From Hyperoodon ampullatus (Eukaryota; Chordata; Mammalia; Artiodactyla; Ziphiidae), in NCBI GenBank assembly GCA_949752795.1, contig OX457057.1, forward strand, positions 6,066,632 through 6,130,631: a stretch of DNA of 64,000 nucleotides, in the 5' to 3' direction. A program made the translations under genes and the position numbers. The notes beneath the pieces are model-generated. The model did not search any database and was not told the DNA's origin. It was given only the letters and a program-made list of their open reading frames with translations. Position 1 is the stretch's first letter. Each line of letters opens with the position of its first letter. This document shows, piece after piece, positions 1 to 11,030 of the stretch.

Positions 1-56
1 CCCGTGTCCCCTGCATTAGCAGGCAGATTCTCAACCACTGCACCACCAGGGAAGCC
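1..56 (-). repeat. CHR-2 SINE head, cut by window edge
   Basis: This is the tRNA-derived 5' part of a CHR SINE, read in reverse. The end signature of the family (reverse complement of GGGCTTCCCTGGTGG) finishes near position 55. The rest of the copy lies outside the window. Confidence 0.9.
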
Positions 57-98
57 CGGCAGGAGGATTCTTAACCACTGTACCACCAGGGAAGTCCC
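57..98 (-). repeat. Second CHR SINE head, directly abutting
   Basis: A further 42 bases of SINE head in the same orientation follow immediately, starting at the box that reads GGCAGGAGGATTCTTAACC and ending in GGGAAGTCCC. The simplest reading is that the copy at 1-56 was inserted inside this older copy, so that only its first 40 or so bases remain on this side. Confidence 0.8.
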
Positions 99-1230
99 CA
101 CATGTGTTTTTGAAAGAAGAATATATATTTGAGCTAAAACTAAGTTCTGCCCAGGGAGCTGATCGGAGCGGATATGGATGGGCTCCTGTGGTTCACACTG
201 GGATCACCGGTTATCTAGTTTAAGCAAAAGGGAATGAATCAGAAGGGCCCCACGGACTCTTAGAAGGGATGTGCGGTTGAGGCTCTGGGTTGGGAAATGG
301 AAATGATGCGGTTCCGTTTCCGGTTCTGGAGAGCTGGAAACACGTCCCTTCCACATCCTCAGGGGGATGCACATGCTGGGGTTTCCAGTCCCATCAGATT
401 GCCCTAAAGGGGAAGAGGCAATTCTGTAAAAGGAAATTCAGGTGCCATTAGGATGGGAGGATGGTTACAGGGCACTGAAACCCAGAACAGTTCCCTTTCC
501 CTTCCCGTAAGGCAAGAGGACCACAACCAGCTTCCTATTATGAAAAAATTTAGTTTCTGGGCTTAAGAAAAAAAGGAAAAAGGCCTAAAACCTCGAACCT
601 AAAGGAATACATTTTCTAAAATCTAGCTCCATAAACAATACCATGAAAGGCCAGAAGGAAGACTATCAGATTAGGGTATTTGTGTTGAATTTCTCAATTT
701 ACCGCATTCCAAGAGCAGGATTTATAATCATTGGTGGGGAATGTTTCCAAGGACACCCGGGGTCAGGGAAATGTGGTCATTTGCATTTTGAAACACAGAA
801 CTGTATGTTTCTACAGCTGCTGTCTTACCAGCTCTCTGGGGACAGCAGGCTTAGTTCATCTTGGCCGAGGGACAGCATGGCTGGATGGTTCTCTCTGGTC
901 ACAGAAATTACAGGACATCTGACCAGAATTAGACGAAGGAACAATCAGTCGGCTGAAAAGATGGTCCCTCAGCTTGGGGATCTGAGATGTTAGTAAGAAA
1001 TTTGGGAGGAAATGAAGCTTGTCATGGTGGACCCAAAGGTTTATATCCTTAAAGACAGAAAAGTGTATACTTCCATTTCTATTTTTTAAAAGTAAAACAA
1101 TGACTAAACTTCTTTTAACCTTCAAAGTGGGATGGTTGGTTTTGTCTGAGCCGTTAGTGGTATCAACACCCCAGGCCCTCAGTCTGGATCTTTAGCTGAT
1201 ACACACTGAAATCATTTTCATTTTAAATTT
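99..1230. other. Unique sequence, nothing recognised
   Basis: No repeat family, RNA gene or supportable exon was recognised. Open frames here are short, overlap each other on both strands and resemble no protein known to me. Confidence 0.5.
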
Positions 1231-1373
1231 TTTTTAAAGATTTTATTTCCCTTTTTTTTTTTTTGACTGTGCCACATGGCATGCGGAATCTTAGTTCCCC
1301 GACCAGGGATCGAAACTGTGCCCCCTGCAGTGGAATCGCAGTGTCCTAAACGCTGGACTTCCAGGGAAGTCCC
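1231..1373 (-). repeat. CHR-1-like short SINE
   Basis: A poly(T) start is followed by the reverse complement of a small tRNA-derived SINE that includes the GCCACATGGCATGCGG segment and ends in GGGAAGTCCC. It lacks the long CHR-2 body. Near-identical flanks (CATTTTAAATTT on the left, CATTTTTAAATTT on the right) look like the target-site duplication. This type is older than the CHR-2 copies. Confidence 0.85.
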
Positions 1374-2147
1374 CATTTTTAAATTTCTACACATAACACA
1401 TCTCAGATTAAAGAAAGCTTAAGGAGCACTAATGGTGAAAATAAAGGCTAAAACAGAATAAAATTTCCACAAATTGGCAATAATAATAATACGGTTTCCC
1501 GGATTTCTTAGTTGTTTTCATCAGATCCAAATTAAAATTTTCCAAAATTAAAAGCTAAAAATATAAGGACGATGACATCCAATCTTGCTTGTCATTTGCT
1601 AGGAATAAAGATTACCTACACCCACGTTGTGATTTTGCTGAGGGATGCTTACAACTGGCAGTCTGGAACCTTCTATATCTGTCATTTAGAAGCAAAATAG
1701 TGAGATTTATCTATAAAAACCTCAGTCATTAAAACTCAGTATAAAAAATGCAAACATTTCCAAACAATTCATAGAACCAGTTTTTATCTTTTTTTGATGC
1801 CCTAATACATACTTAACTTTGAATCTATATTTGAGTCTACATTTGTCATAAAATATATTACTTCAAAATTTGTTGATAAATCATACTTTTCCCCATGTAA
1901 TTCATTTATAGTAAATTAAAGAGTATATGTCTTTCCTTAAAAGTGATAAAGTTGAAATAAATATGTTTATATAAGTTGGGATTTGGGGGTTGCAGTAGAA
2001 ATTTACCATTAATCCCCCCACTACCCTCTGAGCAACCTAAATAAAAAGTAATCTGCAAATGCCAGCATCTTGCTGTGCAAATCCTGCCTGGCAGCATTTG
2101 CTGTGTCTCTTCACCTCACTCATCACTGGAATGCTACCCCTCAGGCT
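1374..2147. other. AT-rich unique sequence
   Basis: Low-GC sequence with no recognisable repeat, RNA gene or exon. Confidence 0.45.
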
Positions 2148-2473
2148 ATTTTTAATTAATTAATTAATTAATTATTTTTGGCTGCGTTGGGTCTTTGTTG
2201 CTGTGCGTGTTTCTCTAACTGCGGTGAGCGCAGGCTTCTCATAGCAGTGGCTTCTCTTGTTGTGGAGCACAGGCTCTAGGTGCGTGGGCTTCAGTAGTTG
2301 TGGCACATGGGCTCAGTAGTTGTGTCTCGCGAGCTCTAGAGCACAGGCTCAGTAGTTGTGGCACACGGGCTTAGTTGCTCCGCGGCATGTGGGATCTTCC
2401 TGGACCAGGTCTAGAACCCATGTCCCCTGCATTGGCAGGTGGGTTCTTAACCACTAGGCCATCAGGGAAGTCC
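2148..2473 (-). repeat. Full-length CHR-2 SINE
   Basis: A long-form copy in reverse: a TTAA/ATTT tail, the TTTTTGGCTGCGTTGGGTC box, the repeated CAGTAGTTGTGG modules, and the tRNA-derived head ending in GGGAAGTCC. It is flanked by a target-site duplication seen as CTACCCCTCAGGCT before it and CTGCCCCTCAGGCT after it. Confidence 0.93.
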
Positions 2474-2688
2474 CTGCCCCTCAGGCTCCTGATGTGGAAG
2501 ATCTGGGGCTGCCACTCAAACCAACTCTGGCTGACGGAGGCACAAAAGAACAGGTGAGGTGGTCATGGGGAAACCCCCAGAAAGGGAGAAGAAGCTGAGT
2601 CCCCTGGTCTCAGAATAGCTCCGGGGACCTGGGTAGCCTAACGAACGGGCAGCCTCTTCAGAAGTGGAAGTTCCCATTTTCTCAAAGG

Positions 2689-2986
2689 TTTTTTTTTTTT
2701 TTAAGATTTATTTATTTATTTTATTTTTGGCTGCATAGGGTCTTAGTTGCGGCACACAGGATGTTCGTTGAGGCGTGTGGGATCTTTTGTTGTGGCAAGC
2801 GGGCTTCTCTCTAGTTGTGGCGGGTGGGCTTTCTCTCTCTAGCTGAGGCACGAGAGATCAGTAGTTGTGGCGCATGGGCTTAGTTGCCCCGTGGCATGTG
2901 AGATCTTAATTCCCTGACCAGAGATCGAACCCGCATCTCCTGCAGTTTAAGGCAGATTCTTTACCACTGGACCACCAGGGAAGCCC
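2689..2986 (-). repeat. Long CHR-2 SINE, diverged
   Basis: Reverse-orientation long form with tail, GGCTGCATAGGGTCTTAG box and head ending in GGGAAGCCC. The body is shuffled relative to other copies, with a duplicated 'GTGGGATC' segment and a second TCTCTCT segment, so it is an old or variant copy. Flanks CTCAAAGG and CTCAAAGC form the probable target duplication. Confidence 0.88.
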
Positions 2987-2998
2987 CTCAAAGCTTTT

Positions 2999-4887
2999 GA
3001 TATGAGTTGCTGGGTTGCCTTCTAGAACAATTTTGGGAACCTTGTGCCTTGGTCCATGTGCCTCTTCCTTCTGTAGCGGCTCCAAGCTGGGCTCCCTGAA
3101 GGCCCCTTTTCTGTGGTCCCAGCCCTACCCCAGGTTCCATGTTTAAGTCCGTCAGAACTTTGACCTTCCTGTAGCATCTGGTGTGGACAGTCAACCAGGT
3201 GTGATTAGCAGGCTTCATGTGAACCATGAATCCTGGGACCAGGTGCCCCTAGGAGTCACTGTTCTTGGCCCTTGTGTGTGGCAGACACTGCTACTTGCCT
3301 GCTTAATAATCATTGTCTCCTTTTCCCTAATTATCAGAAGCCCAATTTTGTTTAGGGTGGCACTGTACCCAGTTAAAATAACTACCTTTCCTGAGTTCTT
3401 TTCAACTAAGGGTGGCCAGGTGACATGGTTCTGATTTGTGTGGGTAGTCTGCCAGGGATTTCTGGAAATATTTTGTTTTTGTGATATAGCATCACCTTAT
3501 CCTCTTTCTCTTTGTCTTCACCTTCCTGCTTGGAATGTGGCCATGAAGCTGGAGTTGAAGCAGCCATCTTGAGACCATGAGGTAATAAAACATGAAGCCA
3601 AAGGTCACATGCTAAGGGTGGTAGAGCACAAAGATAAAAGGAGTCAGGAATGGTGTGTTTTGGGGAGTTGGCTTGCCCTAACCTATATGGAGTCTGGGCA
3701 AGAGCACAAACGAGACCCACATATACCCACATATCGTGTCCAGATTTAAAAATTATCAATCAAGTGAACAAACTGTTAAACAAAATATGTCCTATCCTCC
3801 TACCTTGACATGAAGTATACTTCATAATGATGAACTTTAAAAAATATGCATAAAGATATGGTTTTTATATGACTTAAAGTCAGCAAATTATCCAAGAAAC
3901 CAGATATTTTGGTGCCCTTTTCTGTCTTCTGGTACAAGTTTGCTCATCATGAATCATGATTCAGGATTTTGCTGGGCCTTGGAATCAGCATTCTGAGCAT
4001 TAGTTATCGCTGTGGAGTGGTGTGGACATAAGGACATTGAATGATGCCTGCTGAATGAATCACCCAACTACCACCAGGACATAATCTGGAAGTTTCGTTG
4101 TTGTTTTTTAAAGCAGACTTGAATTTGGGCTTATTTCATGATGAGTTATGTCCTTTTTCAAGAAAAAAAAATTGCAAACTCCTTTTATTCTTGTTAGTTT
4201 GGAAGATGCCTGATTTTAGAGCACTGCAATTTTTCTCTCTTTGTACATCTTGTACAGCATTCTGGAAGCTGAGCTAAGCTAAATAATTATGAAAGCAGTT
4301 TCATAAGATAAAGTTTAAAGAAGTTCTTTATAAAGACACATGATGGATGATAGCTTTCCCTTTTCTAAATGGCAGTTGCACAGGTCAAGCAGAAGGCAAA
4401 CTTAATAGGTAGCTATTATGTCAAACCACAAAGAACTTTGAATTCCGTGGTGGCAGATCCTCTGACCTCACCGCCAACATGCAGAGACTTAAATCTTCTT
4501 GTGGTTTCAGATTCAGAAATGTAATATTTCCATTGCCCTTCTCCAATGACTTATCAAAAGAAAATGCTTCCAGAATCACTGGCGTGAAGACAGCTATGCT
4601 TCAGAATAGTGGTTGAATGCTTACAAGGGTTCAGACGATATCCAAAAGCATTAACGTGCAGAGAGCAGATATTGCGGCTTTCAGGAGACAGTTCATATTG
4701 ATATCTCAGAGTCTGGAAAGCTCTTCCAAGCCCAGGAGACCAGCTTGGCCTCAATCCATAGTTTTAATTCTGTGAATTCCAGTTTATTTCTACTTCTGGT
4801 CTAGACTAGACTCTTGCTGCAGTCCCAGAAATTCACCTTGTCTATCATTACTCATTCAGGCAGACAGAACCCACATGTGAGAGGAGG
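2999..4887. other. Mostly unique; one possible ancient repeat
   Basis: Roughly 3330-3660 resembles an ancient interspersed repeat. It holds the phrases AGCAGCCATCTTGAGACC and GATAAAAGGAGTC, which I associate with an old mammalian family I cannot name with certainty. The remainder shows no repeat, RNA gene or exon I can support. Confidence 0.4.
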
Positions 4888-5226
4888 AACTGAATTGTGT
4901 CCCCCTGAATTCATGTGTTGAAGCTCTAAACTCCGATAAGACTGTATTTGGAGACAGGGCCTTTAAGGAAGTCAGGTTAAATGAGGTCATAAGGGTGGGG
5001 CCCTAATCCAATAGGACTGGTGTCCTTGTAAGAAAAGGAAGACACACCATAGCTCTCTCTCCATCATGTGAGCACACAGCCAGAAGGCGGCCATCTGCAG
5101 GACAGGAAGAGAGCTCTCTGACCATGTTGGACCTTGATCTTGGACCTTCAGCTTCCAGAACTGTGAGAAAATAAATTTCTGTTGCTGTCTGTGGTATTTT
5201 GTCATGGCAGCCTGAGCAGACTGCTA
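4888..5226 (+). repeat. MaLR (MLT1-type) solo LTR
   Basis: The order of phrases fits MLT1: ACTGAATTGTGTCCCCC at the start, GTATTTGGAGACAGGGCC, TTAAATGAGGTCATAAGGG, GACTGGTGTCCTTGTAAG, AGAAGGCGGCCATCTGCA, TTCCAGAACTGTGAGAAA with the AATAAA polyadenylation signal, and TTTTGTCATGGCAGCC at the end. No internal retroviral sequence follows, so it is a solo LTR of an old ERVL-MaLR element. Confidence 0.85.
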
Positions 5227-5565
5227 CAGTGTAGTTTGCCCCCAGTTCATTTCACATTTAAATCTAGTGCATGCTTCTCTAAATTCTTCCTTCCCAGGAT
5301 ATTGTATAAGAATTTAGCTGCACCACTTGTTTAAAAATGTAGGGTATTTCATGTTTGGACTTACGTGTGTTTTTTCCCTTCTGCTGATAATTGTATTTGA
5401 TTGTGAAAGTAGATTGAAACTTTTAATTTATTTATTTAGGCCATGCAGAGGGATTTGCTCTGCCTGCTTGCCTCAGAGGAAAAAGGATTTAGTGGACTGT
5501 AATGGTAACACGTCTGATTAACGCCTTCCAGCTCACCACACGTGACTGCGTCGGTGCCTCATATT

Positions 5566-5700
5566 AGCTCTTTGAGGCATGGAGTGCACATAACAGTATA
5601 TCTATTTCAGAGATGCTAAAAGCGAGTCTCAGAGAGGTTAATGCCTTGGCCAAGATCGTGTAGCTGCCGGTGAAGTCCAGAATCTGGACTCCCTGCTCAC
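5566..5700 (-). repeat. MIR fragment
   Basis: Reverse-strand MIR core: CAGAGATGCTAAAAGCGAGTCTCAG corresponds to the consensus 'cagatgaggaaactgaggc' box, followed by AGAGGTTAATGCCTTGGCC. It is weakly conserved, as expected for this ancient tRNA-derived SINE. Confidence 0.6.
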
Positions 5701-6047
5701 GTGGAGAAGATGAATGGTTATGCTGTGTGTGCTGAGTAAAGGGGCTATTGGGGGAAGTTGCCATAATAAACTGAACTATATCATGTAATTTATAGAGGCT
5801 CCATGAGGAGAGAGCGTCTGGCCGACGTGCGCAGGTCCGGGTCCCACCTGCCTCCCTCACATGTGTGTGAGCCGAAGGCCGTCCGTTCTCGGCTCTGGAC
5901 GCTCATGACCCTTTGTCTGTAACTCCCTTTTGAAAACAAGAAATATTTTCAGAGAAATAGACCCATTTGTTATCTCTCCAGGTCATTTCTAAAAGGTGTC
6001 AGAAAAATGCTTGGTAAAAGAAATCATTCAGTTTGGCTCCATAGTCT

Positions 6048-6263
6048 TTTTTTTTTTTTTTTTTTTTTTTTGCGGTACGTGGACCTCTCACTGTTGTGGC
6101 CTCTCCCGTTGCGGAGCACAGGCTCCGGACGCACAGGCTCAGCGGCCATGGCTCACGGGCCCAGCCGCTCGGCGGCATGTGGGATCTTCCCGGACCAGGG
6201 CACGAACCCGTGTGCCCTGCATCGGCATGCGGACTCTCAACCACTGCGCCAACAGGGAAGCCC
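6048..6263 (-). repeat. Short CHR-2 SINE
   Basis: A poly(T) run of more than 20 leads into the short internally deleted form (GCGGTACGTGGACCTCTCA to GGGAAGCCC). The target duplication CCATAGTCT is present at about 6039-6047 and again at 6263-6271. Low divergence from its siblings indicates a young insertion. Confidence 0.95.
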
Positions 6264-6522
6264 CATAGTCTGTTTTTGAGACGGCAGAGAACACCTTTCT
6301 TCCTCTCCATCCACGCGTGGAAATCTCTCTCAAAACGAGAAGAAGAAGAAACTGAGACATAAGCTCAGTCCTAGATGAAACAGGAGAGAATCACACAACT
6401 GAATCACTGGTGGTGGAGTGGGGACAAATGGAGGTGTGGAGCCCCAGGCCTGTGGAGTAGAGGGGGGCCTGGCCAAGGAGGGACTGAAGACAGGAGCCCT
6501 TAGAAACTGCCTGCTCACTTCC

Positions 6523-6684
6523 TTTTTTTTTTTTTTTTTTGCCGCACCGCAGGGCACACGGGATCTTATTTCCCCAACCAGTGATCGAACCCATGCCCAC
6601 TGCAGTGGAAGCGCAACAGAGTATTAACCACTGGACCACCAGGGAAGAACCCCCCCCCACCCCGCTTTTTTTTTCTTTTCTGCA
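6523..6684 (-). repeat. CHR-1-like SINE with extra 5' bases
   Basis: A poly(T), a small SINE body and a degraded head (ending GGGAAGAACC near 6651) are followed by a C-rich then T-rich stretch of about 34 bases. The target duplication CCTGCTCACTTC lies at 6510-6521 and 6685-6696, so the extra bases lie inside the inserted unit, beyond the SINE 5' end. Confidence 0.85.
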
Positions 6685-6702
6685 CCTGCTCACTTCTGCT
6701 TA

Positions 6703-6790
6703 AGCCAGAGGTTCTTGCCCTGGCTGCATCAATCACCTAAGGGGCTCTAAAAATGCTGATGTTCAGGCCGGCCCACGCTCCTCCACTCAT
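6703..6790. repeat. Possible MER5-type hAT fragment
   Basis: AGAGGTTCTTGCCCTGGCTG, ATCACCTAAGGGGCTCTAAA and GCTGATGTTCAGGCC follow the order of the MER5A consensus, a non-autonomous hAT-Charlie DNA transposon. Only about half of the element is recognisable. Confidence 0.55.
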
Positions 6791-7649
6791 GCCTCCTCTC
6801 CGGGGCTGTGACTTACATGGCTGGGGACACTGGGGAGAAGGACCTGGACTCCACCCTGCGCCCTTCCCCCTCCGCTCTTTCGGTTCTGCCGGCCTGCAGA
6901 GAGCAGGTGTCCCATCACTCTCGCCCACCTGGGGAGGTTGCCACTTTCCGGCACAGCTGAGTAGGTGCACTTAATTCTAGGGTGCCGAGGGAGGATGCGC
7001 CCTTGGCCGGCAGACAAGGAGCCACCTCCTCCAAACAGCCTCAGCAGTGAGAAAGCTGCTGTTTGGGTCCCCATCTCTCTAACTCCAGCACCTACCTCTC
7101 AGTTAGCTCTGTATACTTTCTCAGGAAGCCGCTGGACGATGTGGTCCATCAGGGGGAGGGAGTGACCCGAACAGCCAAGAGCAAAAGGAAGAGGAAATGC
7201 CAGGAAGGAAGGCTTCAAGGAGCAGGGGGAATTTCCAGGGTGATGGTGAGGGGAAGTCCAAGGGCAAATTTACGGCACCTGCTACGGGAACCAAGTTTAG
7301 CCAGAACCAGGGAGCGGGGCCCAGGAAGGAGTCTCCGGGAAACAAAAATGGAATCAACTGATTATCAGATGGGAAGAGGGGATGTTAAGGGCTGCAGGGA
7401 GACAGCACAGACACAAATAAAGTGAAGGAAATCCAAATATAAGGCAACAATTAACTCTGAGACAAACAACAAGTTGCAAAAGAAAGGAACTATAATCATA
7501 GTTTATTACTTGACTCAGCCGTGAACAATATTTCACATGGTCCTGAGAGTATAGATTTTGAATACTGATCTAACCAAAAGTAATACTGTAACTCTATTTG
7601 GATGCCAAGAGCACTAAATTCTCAGCTACCATGATGGGAAGACAGTAGA
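6791..7649. other. Unique sequence, nothing recognised
   Basis: Moderately GC-rich at first, turning AT-rich from about 7350. No repeat or exon supported. Confidence 0.45.
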
Positions 7650-7887
7650 AGAAAGCAAGTGTAACCCAATGTATGCCCCATGAAGAACTTCTGCCCCCTT
7701 TTTATCTCTGGCATATAACCAAGCTGTGCACACTCTAAGTGCACAATTAGAACATATTGTTAGGAATAAAAGCAATTAGCTACTTATTGAGAATTCCAGA
7801 GTGTCGTCAATAGCAGAAGGTGCTATACTGTCTGCTTATGTCTGATAAAAAGCAATTTTGTAAAAGTTTTATTTTATTGAAGTGTAG
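7650..7887. repeat. 238-bp direct repeat, copy A
   Basis: Aligns without gaps to 8513-8750 at a constant offset of 863 bases, with four differences that I counted. The last 24 bases are the 3' end of an antisense L1, which continues only in copy B. Copy A therefore derives from a locus that already carried the L1. Confidence 0.93.
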
Positions 7888-7915
7888 TAGATGGTATCTA
7901 TAATAGATTAATTAA

Positions 7916-7963
7916 GGCAGAGTTGTAAATCAAGTGTACTTCAATTTAAAAAAGACAGAGTTG
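7916..7963 (+). repeat. Tiny L1 3'-end insertion (possible)
   Basis: A few bases matching the L1 3' end (AAATCAAGTGTACTTCAATT plus a short A run) sit between GCAGAGTTGTA and ACAGAGTTGTA. This looks like an insertion of roughly 27 bases with an 11-base target duplication. The match is short, so chance cannot be excluded. Confidence 0.45.
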
Positions 7964-7964
7964 T

Positions 7965-8310
7965 ACTATACCTGTACTTAAAAATATGGAAGTAACTCTC
8001 AGAAGAATCTGCTAAGAGATGGCAGTATCCACACAAAACACTTAGATGTAGATATGATATCAAAAATAGTAATCGTGAGGGGAGGAGAGTACAAATGCAG
8101 GGTTTTTGAAAATGCTTTTGAAATTAAGAGATCAGCAACTGAAAACAATTACGTGTCTACAGAGACTGCTATCTACAACCTCATGGTAACCGCAAACCAA
8201 AAATCTACACACACACAAAAGACAAAGGAATCCAAACATAACATTAAAGAGAGTCATCAAATCACAAGAGAAGAGAACAAAAGAAGGAAGGAGAAAAAAA
8301 GACCTGCAAG
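7965..8310 (+). repeat. L1 fragment, ORF1-ORF2 junction region
   Basis: Phrases such as TTGAAATTAAGAGATCAGCA, ACCTCATGGTAACCGCAAA, AATCCAAACATAACA and CATCAAATCACAAGAGAAG match, from memory, the segment around the ORF1-ORF2 boundary of artiodactyl and cetacean L1. It is isolated from any L1 3' end in this orientation. It lies between the two copies of the 238-bp repeat. Confidence 0.75.
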
Positions 8311-8512
8311 AGTTAGAAGTATCCAGTGAAATGGAGTGGGGCAAGAGATCGCTCTTTTGTTTTGTTTCAGTTTTGTAATAAGCCTTTTAACACTACTTGG
8401 CAAAACAAGCCAAGAAACACCCAAAGGAACCAGACACACATGTTGCACCTTAATAAAAATTTAAAAACAGCTTGGGTTTTTATTCAGTTCTCAGCTCCTG
8501 CCCAGATCTCGC

Positions 8513-8750
8513 AGAAAGCAAGTGTAACCCAATGTATGCCCCATGAAGAACTTCTGCCCCCTTTTTATCTCTGGCATATAACCAAGCTGTGCACACTCTA
8601 AGTGCACAATTAGAACGTATTGTTAGGAATAAAAACAATTAGCTACTTATTGAGAATTCCAGAGTGTCGTCAATAGCAGAAAGTGCTATACTGTCTGCTT
8701 ATGTCTGATAAAAAGCAATTTTGTAAAAGTTTTATTTTATTGAAGTATAG
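8513..8750. repeat. 238-bp direct repeat, copy B
   Basis: Second copy of 7650-7887. Unlike copy A it runs on without a break into the antisense L1 3' end, so this is probably the original copy. Confidence 0.93.
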
Positions 8751-9000
8751 TTGATTTTCAATGTTGTGTTCATTTCTGCTGTACAGCAAAGTGATTCAGT
8801 TATACATATATATACATTCTTTTTCATCTTCTTTTCCATTAGAGTTTATTATGGCATATTGAATATAGTTCCCTGTGCTACACAGTAGGACCTTGTTGTT
8901 TATCCATTTTATATATAATACTTTGCATCTGCTAATCTCGCACTCTCAATCCATCCCTCCACGAGAGCAAGCACAATCTGTTCTCTACGTCTGTGAGTCT
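8727..9000 (-). repeat. 5'-truncated L1, 3' end
   Basis: Reverse complement of the L1 3' UTR: TTTTATTGAAGTATAGTTGA, CTGTACAGCAAAGTGATTCA, ATTGAATATAGTTCCCTGTG, AGGACCTTGTTGTTTATCC. It stops at or just past the SINE inserted at 9001; the sequence after 9220 is not L1. Confidence 0.9.
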
Positions 9001-9208
9001 TTTTTTTTTTTTTTTTGTGGTACGTGGGCCTCTCACTGTTGTGGCCTCTTCCGTTGCGGAGCACAGGCTCCGGACGTGCAGGCTCAGCGGCCATGGCTCA
9101 CGGGCTCAGCCGCTCCGCGGCATGTGGGATCTTCCCGGAACGGGGCACAAACCCATGTCCCCTGCATCAGCAAGCAGACTCTTAACCACTGCGGCACCAG
9201 GGAAGCCC
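9001..9208 (-). repeat. Short CHR-2 SINE inside L1
   Basis: Poly(T), GTGGTACGTGGGCCTCTCA and head ending in GGGAAGCCC. A perfect 12-base target duplication, GTCTGTGAGTCT, lies at 8989-9000 and 9209-9220. Confidence 0.96.
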
Positions 9209-9474
9209 GTCTGTGAGTCTCGATGAACACCAATTTGAGTTTGATTCCAGCTAGGAAGCAGGAAAATTTGCTGTCTGTAATTTTTGTACATGTTGAGGTA
9301 AACCCCTGCTGAGTTCTTTACCTAACACAGCAATGCTTGGTGCACATGATATTTAGGAAGTGCAGGGGATGCACTGGGCTCCCAGAGCTATAGGTAATAG
9401 AGTCATCCCACATGTCAGTTCTGTTAGCTAGATCCGTGGTAAACCTGATTCTATTTGGCAGGGTTTTATTATTT

Positions 9475-9860
9475 TATTTTATTGATTTATTTTTTAATTT
9501 TTATTTTGAAATAATTATAGACACACAAGAAACTGCAAGAATAATAGAGGTCTGTGTACCCTTCCTCCCTCCAGCTTCCCATAATGACAATATCTTACAT
9601 GATTATAATACAATATCAAAACCACAAAATTGACATTGGTACCATGCAATTAAGGACACTACAGGTTTATTCAGATTTCACCTATTTTTACATACCTAGA
9701 TTTGTGGTATGTGTGTGTATGTATGTATGCAGTTCTATGCATTTTTTCAAAGGTATAGATTCATATAACTACGATAACAATCAACATTCAGAAAAGCCCA
9801 TCATGACAAGGAAGTTCCCTTTTACTACCCCATTAGAGTCATATTCTTTGGCAGGGTTTT
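9475..9860. repeat. Old L1M-type 3' UTR remnant
   Basis: TTTTGAAATAATTATAGACA, ATATCAAAACCACAAAATTG, TTCAGATTTCACCTATTTTT and the GTGTGTATGTATG stretch match the order of an old L1M-family UTR. Divergence is high and the orientation was not assigned. Confidence 0.65.
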
Positions 9861-10014
9861 AAAAAGTGATGTTCTGTAGTGTGAACCATCTGTTAAGCAT
9901 ATTTCAATACTAACTTGTATTCCCATCTACTTCCAAAAGGGCTTGGAGGCAGCTTACAGTAAAATAGTAGTAATCAGTGGAAATAAAAATAATAATGAAA
10001 ATCAGTAGAAATTG

Positions 10015-11030
10015 TAGTTTTGGTCATAAGTGCCAAAAATTAGAAGCAATCAAGATGTTCTCTGGTAGGCGAATGGGTAAACAAATTATGGCACATCCAT
10101 ACAATGGAATATTATTCAGTGATGAAAAGAAATGAGCTAGGATTTCCCTGGTGGCGCAGTGGTTAAGAATCCACCTGCCAATGCAGGGGACATGGGTTCG
10201 AGCCCTGGTCTGGGAAGATCCTACATGCTGCGGAGCAGCTAAGCCCATGCGCCACAACTACTGAGCCTGCGCTCTAGAGCCCACGAGCCACAACTACTGA
10301 GCCCGTGTGCTGCAACTACTGAAGCCCCCGCACACCACAACTACTGAAGCCTGCGCGCCTAGAGACTGTGCTCCGCAGCAAGAGAAGCCACCGCAATGAG
10401 AAGCCTGTGCACCGCAACAAAGAGTAGCCCCTGCTCGCTGCAACTAGAGAAAGCTCGCGCACAGAAACAAAGACCCAATGCAGCCAAAAATAAATACATA
10501 CATACATACATTTATTGAAAAAAAGAAAGAAAAAGAAACGAGCTCTCTTGCCACAAAAGGACATGATGAAGCCTCAAACACGTATTACTAAGCGAAAGAA
10601 GCCAGTCTGAAAAGGCTACATATATCCTGTAGGATTCCAACTATATGACTTTCTGGAACAGGCAAAACTATGGAGACAGCAGAAAGATCAGGGTTGCCAG
10701 GGGTTATAGGGAAGGGAGGGATGAATGTGTGCAGCCAGAGGGTTTTTAGGGCAGTGAAACTATTCAGCGTGATACTGCAATGGTGGATACACGATATTAT
10801 GTGTTTATCAAAACCCTTAGAACCCAACACAGAGAGTGAGCCCTAGTGTAACTCTAGGCTTTAGTTAATAACAATGTATCAATACCTTCTCATCAACTGT
10901 AGTAAGTGTACCACTAATGCAAGATGTTAATAATAGGGGAAACTGTATACGAGGAGGGGAAGGCGATATATGGGAATTCTCTGTACTTTCTGTTCAGTTT
11001 TTCTGTAAACTGAAAAAACTGCTCAAATGA
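10015..11030 (+). repeat. Old L1, ORF2 end and 3' UTR
   Basis: Sense L1 sequence: ATGGCACATCCATACAATGG and AATATTATTCAGTGATGAAA encode the usual C-terminal ORF2 region, followed after the SINE by AGCGAAAGAAGCCAGTCTG, AGGGTTGCCAGGGGTTA and the 3' UTR. It is interrupted by the SINE at 10141-10538 and is not intact. Confidence 0.8.
10141..10538 (+). repeat. Full-length CHR-2 SINE
   Basis: Head TTTCCCTGGTGGCGCAGTGG, all body modules including the repeated CACAACTACTGA unit, the GACCCAATGCAGCCAAAAA box, and a tail made of ATACATAC and A-rich repeats. The flanking AAATGAGCT (left) and AAACGAGCT (right) form the target duplication in the L1. Confidence 0.95.

Noticed and set aside
8987..9220. Repeated GTCTGTGAGTCT as a regulatory motif pair
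   Set aside because: Fully explained as the target duplication of the SINE between them.
10141..10260. tRNA gene in the SINE heads
   Set aside because: The heads only retain tRNA-derived promoter-like boxes; no intact cloverleaf was evident.
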